From contig NZ_CP014232.1 in the NCBI RefSeq assembly GCF_001553935.1, positions 1,178,001 through 1,242,000 on the forward strand: DNA of 64,000 bases. The letters are read 5' to 3'. The notes beneath the pieces were generated by a model. It ran no database searches. It had not been told where the DNA came from and saw only the letters and a list, made by a program, of their open reading frames with translations. Source of the stretch: Actinomyces oris (GTDB lineage Bacteria; Actinomycetota; Actinomycetes; Actinomycetales; Actinomycetaceae). The position numbers were made by a program, and so were the translations under genes. Shown piece by piece: positions 46,040-53,776 of the stretch (positions are counted from its first letter, which is position 1; each line of letters opens with the position of its first letter).

Positions 46040-47348
46040 TCTGACCATCACGGCCTCATTCCCCCTCGGAGAGTTCAATGCGCACAATGGAGAGGGGCGT
46101 GCCGAATGGCCGCCGGCTCCAGCGCGGGTACTGGCCGCGATGCTGTCTGCCGCCCATGGCCTCGGAGAAGGCATCACCGAGGTCGAGGCACTCTTCCGGT
46201 GCCTTCCTCCACGAATCACCGCCCCTCCGGCCGGTGAGCGTCAGATCGGTTACCGGCGGTGGGTCCCCGTCAACAATGAGTTGAAGACGGACAAGAACGG
46301 TTCGCCGACCGGGATTGTCGACCGAAACGACCGTCTTCTGGAGAAGCAGGCGAAGGATCCCGAGTGCGGCATGATGGTCGGTACCGGCGCGGACGACGTC
46401 GTGCGTTGGACCTTCGCTGCCGATGGTCCGGCCGATCTGGGCATTCTGCAGAAGGTGGCGCGGTCCGTGGAGTACCTCGGGCGTCCAACCTCACCCGTGC
46501 TGCTCGACGTCGTCGACGGTGCTGTCGAGGTGCCACCTGGCCATTCCTGTTGGGAACCGGACCCGACGGGCTGGATTCAACTCCGGGTGGGAACAGAAGG
46601 ACTCCTGGCTGCTTTGGACGCCCGAGAGGAGGAGCGGCGCCGCAGCACCGTGACGGGGACGCATCCATATATGAGCGTGCGACCCACCGCTCTCTATCGG
46701 CTCGTGGATGGGAGGTCCGGTGATGGGGCTGCGCCTGATACTCGGGAGCTGCTGCGCACGTGCTTGCTCTACCGAATGCTCCACAGTGGCAGGCAAGGGG
46801 CAGTTCTGGTGCATGCCTCCGATGCTGCTCTCGTCACGGAGCAGCTGCGAGACTCCCTTGGGGAGGCGGGCTGGATGCTGCCACTCATCGGTGGGTTGGG
46901 TCGCCGTCACCTGCCCGTCCTGCGGGGGGTGCTCGTGGCCGGGGGTTCTCGGCTTGCCTCCGTGGGACTCGCGGTGAGAACGGGGGTGGTGGAGGCCAGA
47001 CTTGCCGAGACCAGGACATTGGCTTCCCTGCCTCGAGTTCTGCGGGCCGCTACGGCTCCTTCGTTACGGTGGACCACTGTTGTGCCGACGGCGGAGGAGC
47101 CTGAAGGCATCATGGACATACTGGAGGAATGCGCCTCGGGGCTCGGCTGCAGACTCGTTGGGGCTGAGCGTCACTCCGATTCACGAAGCGACGGAGGTGT
47201 CGATGTGCAGGAGAACAACGGGCGCTGGCACGTCTCGATCGCCTTCGACGCGGTGGTGCCCGGGCCGGTTGTCTTCGACGGCTCCCTCATGGTTCCCCTG
47301 GGGTCCACCACCTTGGCAGTGAACCCACGGCGACCTCGAGCCGACTAA
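46032..47348 (+). CDS. csb2: Type I-G Cas5 subunit Csb2 with a degraded Cas6 half
   Basis: A 438-residue GSU0054/Csb2-family protein. The N-terminal Cas5 half is clear: GEGRAEWPPAPARVLAAML (20-38), then RRWVPVNNE and SVEYLGRPTSPVLL near residue 145-158. In canonical Csb2 the second half is a Cas6 nuclease ending in GPxxxGxGRxxGLGLF. Here the matching end reads GPVVFDGSLMVPLGSTTL, without the glycine-rich RNA-gripping loop. I infer that processing has passed to the Cas6e-like protein. The ATG at 46032 overlaps the csb1 stop by 8 bp; the upstream part of the open frame lies inside csb1. Confidence 0.85.
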   Translation: MTDLTITASFPLGEFNAHNGEGRAEWPPAPARVLAAMLSAAHGLGEGITEVEALFRCLPPRITAPPAGERQIGYRRWVPVNNELKTDKNGSPTGIVDRNDRLLEKQAKDPECGMMVGTGADDVVRWTFAADGPADLGILQKVARSVEYLGRPTSPVLLDVVDGAVEVPPGHSCWEPDPTGWIQLRVGTEGLLAALDAREEERRRSTVTGTHPYMSVRPTALYRLVDGRSGDGAAPDTRELLRTCLLYRMLHSGRQGAVLVHASDAALVTEQLRDSLGEAGWMLPLIGGLGRRHLPVLRGVLVAGGSRLASVGLAVRTGVVEARLAETRTLASLPRVLRAATAPSLRWTTVVPTAEEPEGIMDILEECASGLGCRLVGAERHSDSRSDGGVDVQENNGRWHVSIAFDAVVPGPVVFDGSLMVPLGSTTLAVNPRRPRAD

Positions 47349-47366
47349 CATCGCAGGTCAGCCAGT

Positions 47367-47882
47367 GTCAGCCCCGCGCATGCGGGGGTAGAGGGTGGTA
47401 CGACCCCTCCCAGCTGGACTCCGACGGGTCAGCCCCGCGCACGCGGGGGTAGAGGGTCGAACACCCCCGACGGCTCGGTGGAGCGTACGTTAGCCCCGCG
47501 CACGCGGGGGTAGAGGCTGGAAGCACCGCCAAGTCGCGGGGCCCGCGACGTCAGCCCCGCGCATGCGGGGGTAGAGGGCACATCACCGGCAGGGGCAGCA
47601 TCCCGCTCAGGTCAGCCCCGTGCATGCGGGGGTCGAGGGATCAAAGGCCACCAAGGCCATGGTGTCGTCCGGTCAGCCCCGCGCACGTGGGGGTCGAGGT
47701 AGCGAATCGACGTGCTGAACCAGGTGTCGGCTGTCAGCCCCGTGCATGCGGGGGTAAAGGCGTGAAGTCGAAGCCGTGCACCGCGCGGTTCTTGTCAGCC
47801 CCGCGCACGCGGGGGTAGAGGCGAGCACACCAGCCCGCACCTGGTGGCCGGCTCGTCAGCCCCGCGTACGCGGGGGTATAGG
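47367..47882 (+). CRISPR. CRISPR array, 9 repeats, 8 spacers, I-E-style repeats
   Basis: Nine 28-nt repeats begin at 47367, 47428, 47489, 47550, 47611, 47672, 47733, 47794 and 47855, an exact 61-nt period with 33-nt spacers. The repeat reads GTCAGCCCCGCGCAC then GCGGGGGTAGAGG and folds as CCCCGC-GCAC-GCGGGG. Both the palindrome and the 28/33 geometry match type I-E arrays. Several repeats deviate: position 3 in repeat 3, C to T in the stem or loop of repeats 1, 4, 5, 6, 7 and 9, and A/C or A/T changes near the 3' end of repeats 5, 6, 7 and 9. The array begins 18 bp after csb2. No leader is recognisable. Confidence 0.97.
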
Positions 47883-47976
47883 GATGATGGCGGCGGCCAG
47901 CGAGGTGATCATGACGCGGCGGCGGCCGGTCTCAGTCATGGTGTTCCTTCCCGAGAGGATGTACCCTGACCAGGAG

Positions 47977-48017
47977 GGCGGGGATTGAAGATGCTAGTTC
48001 CATTTTCAATCCCCGCC
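47977..48017. terminator. Perfect hairpin downstream of the array
   Basis: GGCGGGGATTGAA (47977-47989) pairs perfectly with TTCAATCCCCGCC (48005-48017) around a 15-nt loop. It lies 95 bp after the last repeat. It could end the array transcript, though no T-run follows on the plus strand. Confidence 0.5.
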
Positions 48018-48073
48018 GTCTCTCACTTCCGGTGCTTGCCGTTACCGTCCGGCGGCCAGGTGAGCCGCAGTGC

Positions 48074-48101
48074 GTCAGCCTCGCGTAAGCGGGGTACACG
48101 G
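48074..48101 (+). repeat. Solitary degenerate CRISPR repeat
   Basis: GTCAGCCTCGCGTAAG then CGGGGTACACGG matches the array repeat at most positions but is out of the 61-nt register. Its core CCTCGC-GTAA-GCGGGG folds with one G-U pair and a GUAA loop. An outer 9-bp inverted repeat, GCGTCAGCC (48072-48080) with GGCTGACGC (48108-48116), encloses it. Confidence 0.65.
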
Positions 48102-48205
48102 ACCTGCGGCTGACGCTGTCATGGGCAGGACCTGAGATGAGGGCGCCCGGCCCGGCCACCAAGACCTCGGCAGACCTCGCGGAGTCGAGCCCGTCGGCGG
48201 CTCAG

Positions 48206-48325
48206 TGTCCACGGTGCTGACATTAGCGGTCCCGCCGTCGAGGCGCCCAGCGGAAATCGTTGGAATTCCGCGGTTCTTTCTTGGATTGTGGTACCGGAGT
48301 GGCGTTAATGTCAGCCTTGTGGACA
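48206..48325. repeat. Imperfect 20-bp inverted repeat, MITE-like
   Basis: TGTCCACGGTGCTGACATTA (48206-48225) recurs inverted at 48306-48325 with three mismatches. An inner GCGGAA/TTCCGC pair lies between them (about 48250-48275). The 120-bp non-coding unit resembles a small miniature transposon remnant; I see no clear target-site duplication. Confidence 0.5.
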
Positions 48326-48362
48326 TTGACGCCCCGCCAGGCGGCCGTGAACGCCCTGCTCC

Positions 48363-49289
48363 TCAGCCGGCCGCGACCTCGAAGGTTCCGACCCGCTCCG
48401 CGATCCCCGCCGCTAGGTCCTCGATCATCCTGGCGTCGTGGAGGCGTGTCCGCCAGCCCTCCGGGATTGCGCTGCGCCCGTAGAGCGCCCCCGCCAGCTG
48501 CCCATAGATGGCCCCGACGGTGTCGGCGTCGTCCCCCAGGTTCACGGCCAGCAGCGCCCCGTCGAGGAAGGTATCGGTGCGGGCGAGGGCCCACAGCACC
48601 GCCTCCAGACTGTGCAGGACGTAGCCCGACGACGAGATCTCCTCGCGCTCCTTAACCCGGTAGGAGCCGCCCAGGATTGACGCCAGCGCGGGGCTGGTCA
48701 CCTGCTCGGCCAGGCCCACGGCCACCGCGTACAGCTCTGCGTGAGACGCCCCCTGGATGGCGGCTGCGATCAGGCGTCCGTAGGCCCCGCACGCCTCGAC
48801 GCACTCGACGGCCGGATGGGTGGTGCGTGAGCTGTCGGCGCAGAATCGTCCCGCTGCCTCGAGGTCGTCGCAGAAGGCCATCGCGACCGGTGCCAGGCGC
48901 ATCAGCGACCCGTTGCCCGCGCTCATCCCACCGGCCGTCTCACGGTAGGGCTCGCCGGTGGCCTCGAACTCTCTCAGGGCGGTCAGGGTCTGGTTGCCGA
49001 TGTCGAAGCACCGGCCCGTGCTGCTGAGGTACCCGTCGCGGTACCAACGGACGAACCGGCCCAGCTGGTCGCCCGGATCGTAGGTTCCGGTCTCCACCAG
49101 GCTCGCTGCGATGCACAGCGCCATGGACGTGTCGTCCGTCCACTGCCCTGGCGCCAGACCGAATACCCCGCCGCCCACCATGTCGGTGACGGGCGGGAAG
49201 GAGCCGCGCGGCTGGAACTCCACGGTGGTACCCAGGGCGTCGCCCACCGCCAGCCCCAGGAGGCTGCCCACCATCCGATCCTCATGCAT
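48363..49289 (-). CDS. ADP-ribosylglycohydrolase family protein
   Basis: A 308-residue DraG/ARH-type hydrolase that removes ADP-ribose from proteins or small molecules. The metal-site motifs are intact: GLAVGDALGTTVEF (about 11-24), WTDDTSMALCIA (about 46-57) and LGDDADTVGAIYGQLAGALYG at the C-terminus. The start is the ATG at 49287-49289; the longer open frame upstream is a shadow of the next gene. It may be a housekeeping or defence enzyme; its place after the CRISPR locus may be chance. Confidence 0.9.
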   Translation of the reverse strand: MHEDRMVGSLLGLAVGDALGTTVEFQPRGSFPPVTDMVGGGVFGLAPGQWTDDTSMALCIAASLVETGTYDPGDQLGRFVRWYRDGYLSSTGRCFDIGNQTLTALREFEATGEPYRETAGGMSAGNGSLMRLAPVAMAFCDDLEAAGRFCADSSRTTHPAVECVEACGAYGRLIAAAIQGASHAELYAVAVGLAEQVTSPALASILGGSYRVKEREEISSSGYVLHSLEAVLWALARTDTFLDGALLAVNLGDDADTVGAIYGQLAGALYGRSAIPEGWRTRLHDARMIEDLAAGIAERVGTFEVAAG

Positions 49290-49417
49290 GGGGTCACAGT
49301 ACAGAGGATGGGCGGAGGACGACCGGGAATGACGGCCCACGGGTGGCTTCTCGGAGCCGGACCGGCCGGTTCCGGGCGGTCCGGGCCCCCCGCCGGGACT
49401 CCGCCGTCGGGCCCGGC

Positions 49418-50974
49418 CTACTTGGTGGGGGCGCGGCCCAGGGTGAGGTAGCCGGGAAGCGTCTGGTCCTGGCCGGCGCTGGAGAAGCGCAGCGGCTGGC
49501 CTGAGTCGAGCGGGTTGACCACGCGCACCAGGATCGTGTTCTCCCCGGCCGGGTCCGCCGGGAGCTGCCCGGAGAAGGTCTGGGTCTTGCCGACCGCGAC
49601 CTTGCGCAGGTCGCCGCTGAGCGTGGTGCGTCCGACCTCCATGCCGTTGGAGGTGTTGATGGCCACCGCCTCCACGTTCCAGTTGTAGTAGAAGGGCGCC
49701 ACCCCGTTGTTGGCGATCTGCACCTCGACCTTGCCGTTGCGCATCCGCCAGCGCGCCACCGCCAGGTCGTAGCCGGTCTCGGCGGAGGCCTGCACGGTCC
49801 GCTCGCGCTCGGGGCCGTTGAGGGTCGTGGTGAAGGCCCAGTTGTCCACCAACCAGCTCGCGTGCGTGGCCTTGATGGAGGCGTTGATGTCCACCGTTCC
49901 TCCGTTGGAGCCCGAGGCCATGCAGCTGCCCGGGTTGCGCACGGAGCACTCCTGGATGCCCGGGTAGACCTCGCCGCCGATGGGGTGCTGCTGCCAGGCC
50001 TGGTCCGCCTTGGCCTCCTTCAGCTTCGGCAGGAAGTGCCAGTCGGCGGTGTCCATCGTGGCGTAGCCGAAGGAGTCGTCGTGGTAGCCGACGCCGCGCT
50101 TGACCGTCTCCGCGGACGGGTATCGCGCCAGCGTCGGCGTCACCTGGAAGGCGCCGTCCCAGGTGTCGATGAGCGTGTTCTGGTTCGCCGCCGACGGCAT
50201 CCAGTTCTCGCCGGAGGGGTTCTCCCCGGAGACCTTGCCGTTCATCGGGTAGGTGTGCCCCTCACCCCAGAAGCCCACCAGGCCGTGGGTGATGAAGGCC
50301 AGGCGCGGGTCGCCGTCGTACTGCTGGCCCAGGGCCGAGACGAAGCCGGTGAGCATCGACATCATCTCGGGGTCGTTGTAGTCCGGCGCCAGCGACTGGC
50401 CCGGTGCGTTGCCGTTGAACGTGTACTCGTGGGTCGGCACCGCGTGGGAGCTCAGCAGATAGGCCGGGATGCCGCTGGGGCGCCCGGGGTAGTCGACGTA
50501 GAAGCGCAGCACCGCCTGGTGCCCGCGCGAGGCGATGGCGTTGAGGTGTGCATCGAGTTTGTCCCATGCGTACGAGCCGGGTCCGGTGACGACGTCGCTG
50601 ACCGGCAGCGTCAGCCACTCCATCGTGTGGGGCGGGGCGTTGTCCTGCAGTGCCGGTGAGTGGGAGGCGTCCGCCGGCGCGAAGGGCATCATGCCCTTGA
50701 GCGGGTTGGCCTCCGGGGTGGCCGCCGCGGAGACCTCCGTCCAGGCCCGGTTGCAGTTGCAGGCCCGGAACCCGGTGGCCAGGGACACCACGGCGACCAG
50801 CGCCATGAGGATGGCGCCCAGGCGCGGCTTGCGTCCCCTGCGGAGCCGGTCGAGCACCTGGTGTCCCAGGGAGGGCGTGCGATCGGAACCTGGGCCGTGC
50901 GATTGCTGCGCGGCCGCCGACGTGGAGCCGGAAGCTGCTGCAGAAATGGTCTCGTCGTGCTGTGAATCGATCAT
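49418..50974 (-). CDS. Membrane-anchored DUF4832-domain protein
   Basis: A 518-residue protein with a short cytosolic N-terminus, one membrane segment (GAILMALVAVVSLATGF, about 53-69) and a large outside part. The body resembles DUF4874/DUF4832 proteins, TIM-barrel-like domains found in putative carbohydrate-active enzymes: FYVDYPGRPSGIPAYLL, LVGFWGEGHTYP and the C-terminal beta domain VEVQIANNGVAPFYYNW. The catalytic role is unknown. Two cysteines follow the membrane segment (RACNCN). It diverges from serC across 271 bp. Confidence 0.75.
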   Translation of the reverse strand: MIDSQHDETISAAASGSTSAAAQQSHGPGSDRTPSLGHQVLDRLRRGRKPRLGAILMALVAVVSLATGFRACNCNRAWTEVSAAATPEANPLKGMMPFAPADASHSPALQDNAPPHTMEWLTLPVSDVVTGPGSYAWDKLDAHLNAIASRGHQAVLRFYVDYPGRPSGIPAYLLSSHAVPTHEYTFNGNAPGQSLAPDYNDPEMMSMLTGFVSALGQQYDGDPRLAFITHGLVGFWGEGHTYPMNGKVSGENPSGENWMPSAANQNTLIDTWDGAFQVTPTLARYPSAETVKRGVGYHDDSFGYATMDTADWHFLPKLKEAKADQAWQQHPIGGEVYPGIQECSVRNPGSCMASGSNGGTVDINASIKATHASWLVDNWAFTTTLNGPERERTVQASAETGYDLAVARWRMRNGKVEVQIANNGVAPFYYNWNVEAVAINTSNGMEVGRTTLSGDLRKVAVGKTQTFSGQLPADPAGENTILVRVVNPLDSGQPLRFSSAGQDQTLPGYLTLGRAPTK

Positions 50975-51245
50975 GAAAACTTGTCAGGTAGGGACTTGGG
51001 CGTGGGTAAACCCTACCGGCCAGTTGAGCGGTCCACCTGTGCTATCGCTGACAACGTGCTCGGTTGACGGGGTGAAGGGTCTGTGCCACCCGTACTTTTG
51101 GAGGACATGAGAATTTCGCGCTGCGCCGCGTTCTGGCCGTGTTCTGGCCGCATTCCGGCAGCGGTTCGGCTGCGGGCCGGCGTCGGCGGGCGTCGCTATG
51201 CGGGACGAGATTGCCGCTGCGCGTATAAGCGGCAATGATGACTCC

Positions 51246-52325
51246 GTGCGCGTCTTCAATTTCTCCGCCGGTCCCGCCCAGCTCCCTCTGCCCGTCCTCG
51301 AACAGGCCGCCTCCGAGCTCACCAGCTGGGGCGGATCGGGAATGTCCGTCCTGGAGGTCTCCCACCGCGGAGCCGACTTCGTGGCCTGCGCGGCCGACGC
51401 CGAGGCCACCCTGCGCCGCCTCCTGTCCGTTCCCGAGGGCTACCGTGTGCTCTTCCTTCAGGGCGGGGCCAGTGCCCAGTTCGCCGGCATTCCCCTCAAC
51501 CTGACCGCCCCCGGCGATACGGTCGCCTACCTCAACACCGGCCAGTGGTCCGCCAAGGCCATCAAGCAGGCCGGAGCCTACGAGCTCGACGTCGTCGTGC
51601 CGGCCGACGAGGCCGCCTCCTCTTACACGACCACCCCCGAGCCCGGCTCCTTCACGGTGCCCGAGACCGCCCGCTACCTGCACTACACGCCCAACGAGAC
51701 CATCGGCGGCGTCGAGTTCGACTACGTGCCCGAGGCCGGCGAGGTCCCGCTGGTGGCCGACTTCTCCTCCACGATCCTCTCGAGGCCCATCGACGTCTCC
51801 CGCTACGGCCTCATCTACGCCGGGGCTCAGAAGAACATGGGGCCCTCGGGCCTGGCCGTCGTCATCGTGCGCGAGGACCTGCTGGGGCGGGCCCGCCCGG
51901 TGACCCCCACCGTCCTGGACTACCAGAAGATGGCCGACGCCGACTCCATGCTCAACACGCCCCCCACCTTCGCCATCTACCTGCTGGGGCTCATCGGCCA
52001 CTGGATCGAGGACGGCGGCGGCCTGGAGGCAATGGCCGAGCGCAACCGCGCCAAGGCCGAGCTCCTCTACGGCTACATCGACTCCTCCGACTTCTACGCC
52101 AACCCCGTTCAGGAGCGCTCGCGGTCCTGGATGAACGTGCCCTTCACCCTGGCCGACCCCGCCCGCGACGCCGACTTCCTGGCCGGCGCCGAGGCCGCCG
52201 GGCTCACCAACCTCAAGGGGCACCGCTCCGTGGGCGGCATGCGCGCCTCCATCTACAACGCCATGCCGATTGAGGGCGTGCGCGCCCTCATCGACTACAT
52301 GACCGACTTCGCCGCCCGGGCCTGA
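51246..52325 (+). CDS. serC: Phosphoserine aminotransferase
   Basis: SerC converts 3-phosphohydroxypyruvate to phosphoserine with pyridoxal phosphate. I chose the GTG at 51246 because it gives the family N-terminus VRVFNFSAGPAQLP and 359 residues; the ATG at 51198 (375 residues) is an alternative. A -10-like TATAAG at 51224-51229, inside the longer version, also favours the later start. The PLP lysine is in YAGAQKNMGPSGLAVV, and GWG-like SWGGSGMSVLEVSHRG is the phosphate-binding region. serA follows after 66 bp, so two serine-pathway enzymes are paired. Confidence 0.92.
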   Translation: MRVFNFSAGPAQLPLPVLEQAASELTSWGGSGMSVLEVSHRGADFVACAADAEATLRRLLSVPEGYRVLFLQGGASAQFAGIPLNLTAPGDTVAYLNTGQWSAKAIKQAGAYELDVVVPADEAASSYTTTPEPGSFTVPETARYLHYTPNETIGGVEFDYVPEAGEVPLVADFSSTILSRPIDVSRYGLIYAGAQKNMGPSGLAVVIVREDLLGRARPVTPTVLDYQKMADADSMLNTPPTFAIYLLGLIGHWIEDGGGLEAMAERNRAKAELLYGYIDSSDFYANPVQERSRSWMNVPFTLADPARDADFLAGAEAAGLTNLKGHRSVGGMRASIYNAMPIEGVRALIDYMTDFAARA

Positions 52326-52391
52326 GCGCCCGCCGGCCCGCCGGCCCCTGCCACAACCTTCCCCCCGGACCGCTCTGCAGAAAGTACTTCC

Positions 52392-53582
52392 GTGACCACC
52401 AGCAGCGTTGACCACAAGTTCCGCATCCGCACCCTCAACGCCATCTCCGGTGCTGGCCTGTCCCGCCTGCCCGACGAGCTCTACGAGGTCGGCGGCTCCG
52501 TGGAGGAGCCCGACGCCCTGCTGGTGCGTTCGACCAAGCTCCACGACACCCCCATCGAGGACTCGGTCCTGGCCGTGGCCCGGGCCGGCGCCGGCACGAA
52601 CAACATCCCGGTCGAGGCGCTCACCGAGCGCGGCGTGCCCGTGTTCAACACTCCCGGCGCCAACGCCAACGCCGTCAAGGAGCTGGTCCTGGCGGGACTG
52701 TTCATCGCCTCGCGCAACCTCATCCCGGCGGCCCGCTTCGCCCACACCCTCGAGGGCGACGACGCCGAGATCGCCAAGGCCGTCGAGGCCGGCAAGAAGC
52801 AGTTCGTCGGATTCGAGCTGCCCGGTCGCACGCTCGGCGTCATCGGCCTGGGGGCCATCGGTGTGCAGGTGGCCAACGCCGCCCTGGGGCTGGGGCTCAA
52901 CGTCGTCGGCTTCGACCCGGGTATCTCCGTGGAGCACGCCTGGCACCTGAGCGCCGAGGTCGAGCGGGCTGACTCCATGGAGGAGGTCTTCCGCCGCGCC
53001 GACATCCTCACCGTTCACGTGCCCCTCATCCCCGCCACCCGCGGACTGGTGAGCACCCAGCGCCTGGCCCTCATGAAGGAGACCGCGGTGCTGCTCAACT
53101 TCGCGCGCGCCGAGATCGTCGACACCGACGCCGTCGTGGCCGCCCTGGACGAGGGCACGCTGCGCGGCTACGTGTGCGACTTCCCCTCCACGCAGGTCCA
53201 CAAGCACCCCAAGTGCATTTCCCTGCCCCACCTGGGCGCCTCCACCAAGGAGGCCGAGCGCAACTGCGCCATCATGGCCGCCGACTCCCTGCGAGGCTTC
53301 CTCGAGGACGGGCAGGTCCACAACTCGGTCAACTTCCCCGAGGCCGTCATGACGCGTCAGGAGGGCACGCACCGGCTCGTCATCGTCAACCGCAACGTGC
53401 CCAACATGGTCGGCCAGGTCTCCACGATCGTGGCCCAGCACGGGCAGAACATTGCCAACCTGCTCAACAAGTCGCGCGGCGAGCTGGCGGTGACGCTGGT
53501 CGACGTCGAGGGCGAGATCGAGCCCAAGGTCCTGGAGGAGCTGCGCGCGATCGACGGCGTGCTGTCCGCGCGCGGCATCTGA
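52392..53582 (+). CDS. serA: D-3-phosphoglycerate dehydrogenase (short ACT form)
   Basis: SerA makes the first oxidation of serine synthesis. The 396-residue product has the NAD-binding GRTLGVIGLGAIGVQVANAA near residue 150, the catalytic arginine in LLNFARAEIVD, and the catalytic histidine in SLPHLGASTKEAE near 280. The C-terminal ACT domain, from RLVIVNRNVPNMVGQVSTI, should bind serine for feedback control. The start is GTG, with AGAAAG upstream. It lacks the extra domain of the long mycobacterial SerA. Confidence 0.94.
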   Translation: MTTSSVDHKFRIRTLNAISGAGLSRLPDELYEVGGSVEEPDALLVRSTKLHDTPIEDSVLAVARAGAGTNNIPVEALTERGVPVFNTPGANANAVKELVLAGLFIASRNLIPAARFAHTLEGDDAEIAKAVEAGKKQFVGFELPGRTLGVIGLGAIGVQVANAALGLGLNVVGFDPGISVEHAWHLSAEVERADSMEEVFRRADILTVHVPLIPATRGLVSTQRLALMKETAVLLNFARAEIVDTDAVVAALDEGTLRGYVCDFPSTQVHKHPKCISLPHLGASTKEAERNCAIMAADSLRGFLEDGQVHNSVNFPEAVMTRQEGTHRLVIVNRNVPNMVGQVSTIVAQHGQNIANLLNKSRGELAVTLVDVEGEIEPKVLEELRAIDGVLSARGI

Positions 53583-53626
53583 GCCGGGGGCCCCGCGCTG
53601 CCGGGGGCATATCTGCACGGCCGAGG

Positions 53627-53760
53627 ACATCCTGCGCGTGCGGGGACATTTCTGTGCGGCCGGGGGCATTCGACGCCGTCGGGGACAGCATTCCCGTCCC
53701 CAGACGCGCAGGATGGCCCTGGCCGGAAGGACACGCACCCGGCCGCGCGGAATGTCCCCG
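53627..53760. repeat. Mosaic repeat, copy A (3' of fic)
   Basis: Three joined modules: a 39-bp module at 53627-53665 starting ACATCCTGCGCGTGCGGGGA, a 41-bp module at 53661-53701 containing ATTCGACGCCGTCGGGGACA, and a 40-bp module at 53721-53760 containing GGAAGGACACGCACCCGGCC. All three recur at 55085-55238 beyond the fic gene. Confidence 0.85.
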
Positions 53761-53776
53761 CCGTGACGACGTCCTG

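Larger units (their letters stand above)
47883..48362. other. Intergenic region after the CRISPR array
   Basis: These 480 bp have no gene. They hold a 13-bp perfect hairpin (47977-48017), a lone degenerate CRISPR repeat (48074-48101) and a long imperfect inverted repeat (48206-48325), each listed separately. Confidence 0.7.

Noticed and set aside
47395..47854. Self-targeting spacers
   Set aside because: I saw no obvious match of a spacer elsewhere in the window by eye; a proper search of the whole genome and of phage sequences would be needed, so nothing is claimed.
47367..47882. A plain type I-E CRISPR system, judged from the repeats alone
   Set aside because: The effector genes next to the array are Csb1/Csb2 type I-G proteins; no Cse1, Cse2, Cas7e or Cas5e is present.
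53357..53734. Small open frames crossing the mosaic repeats beside fic
   Set aside because: They translate the GGGGACATT-type repeats into repeated Cys/Pro/Arg peptides and overlap serA in reverse.
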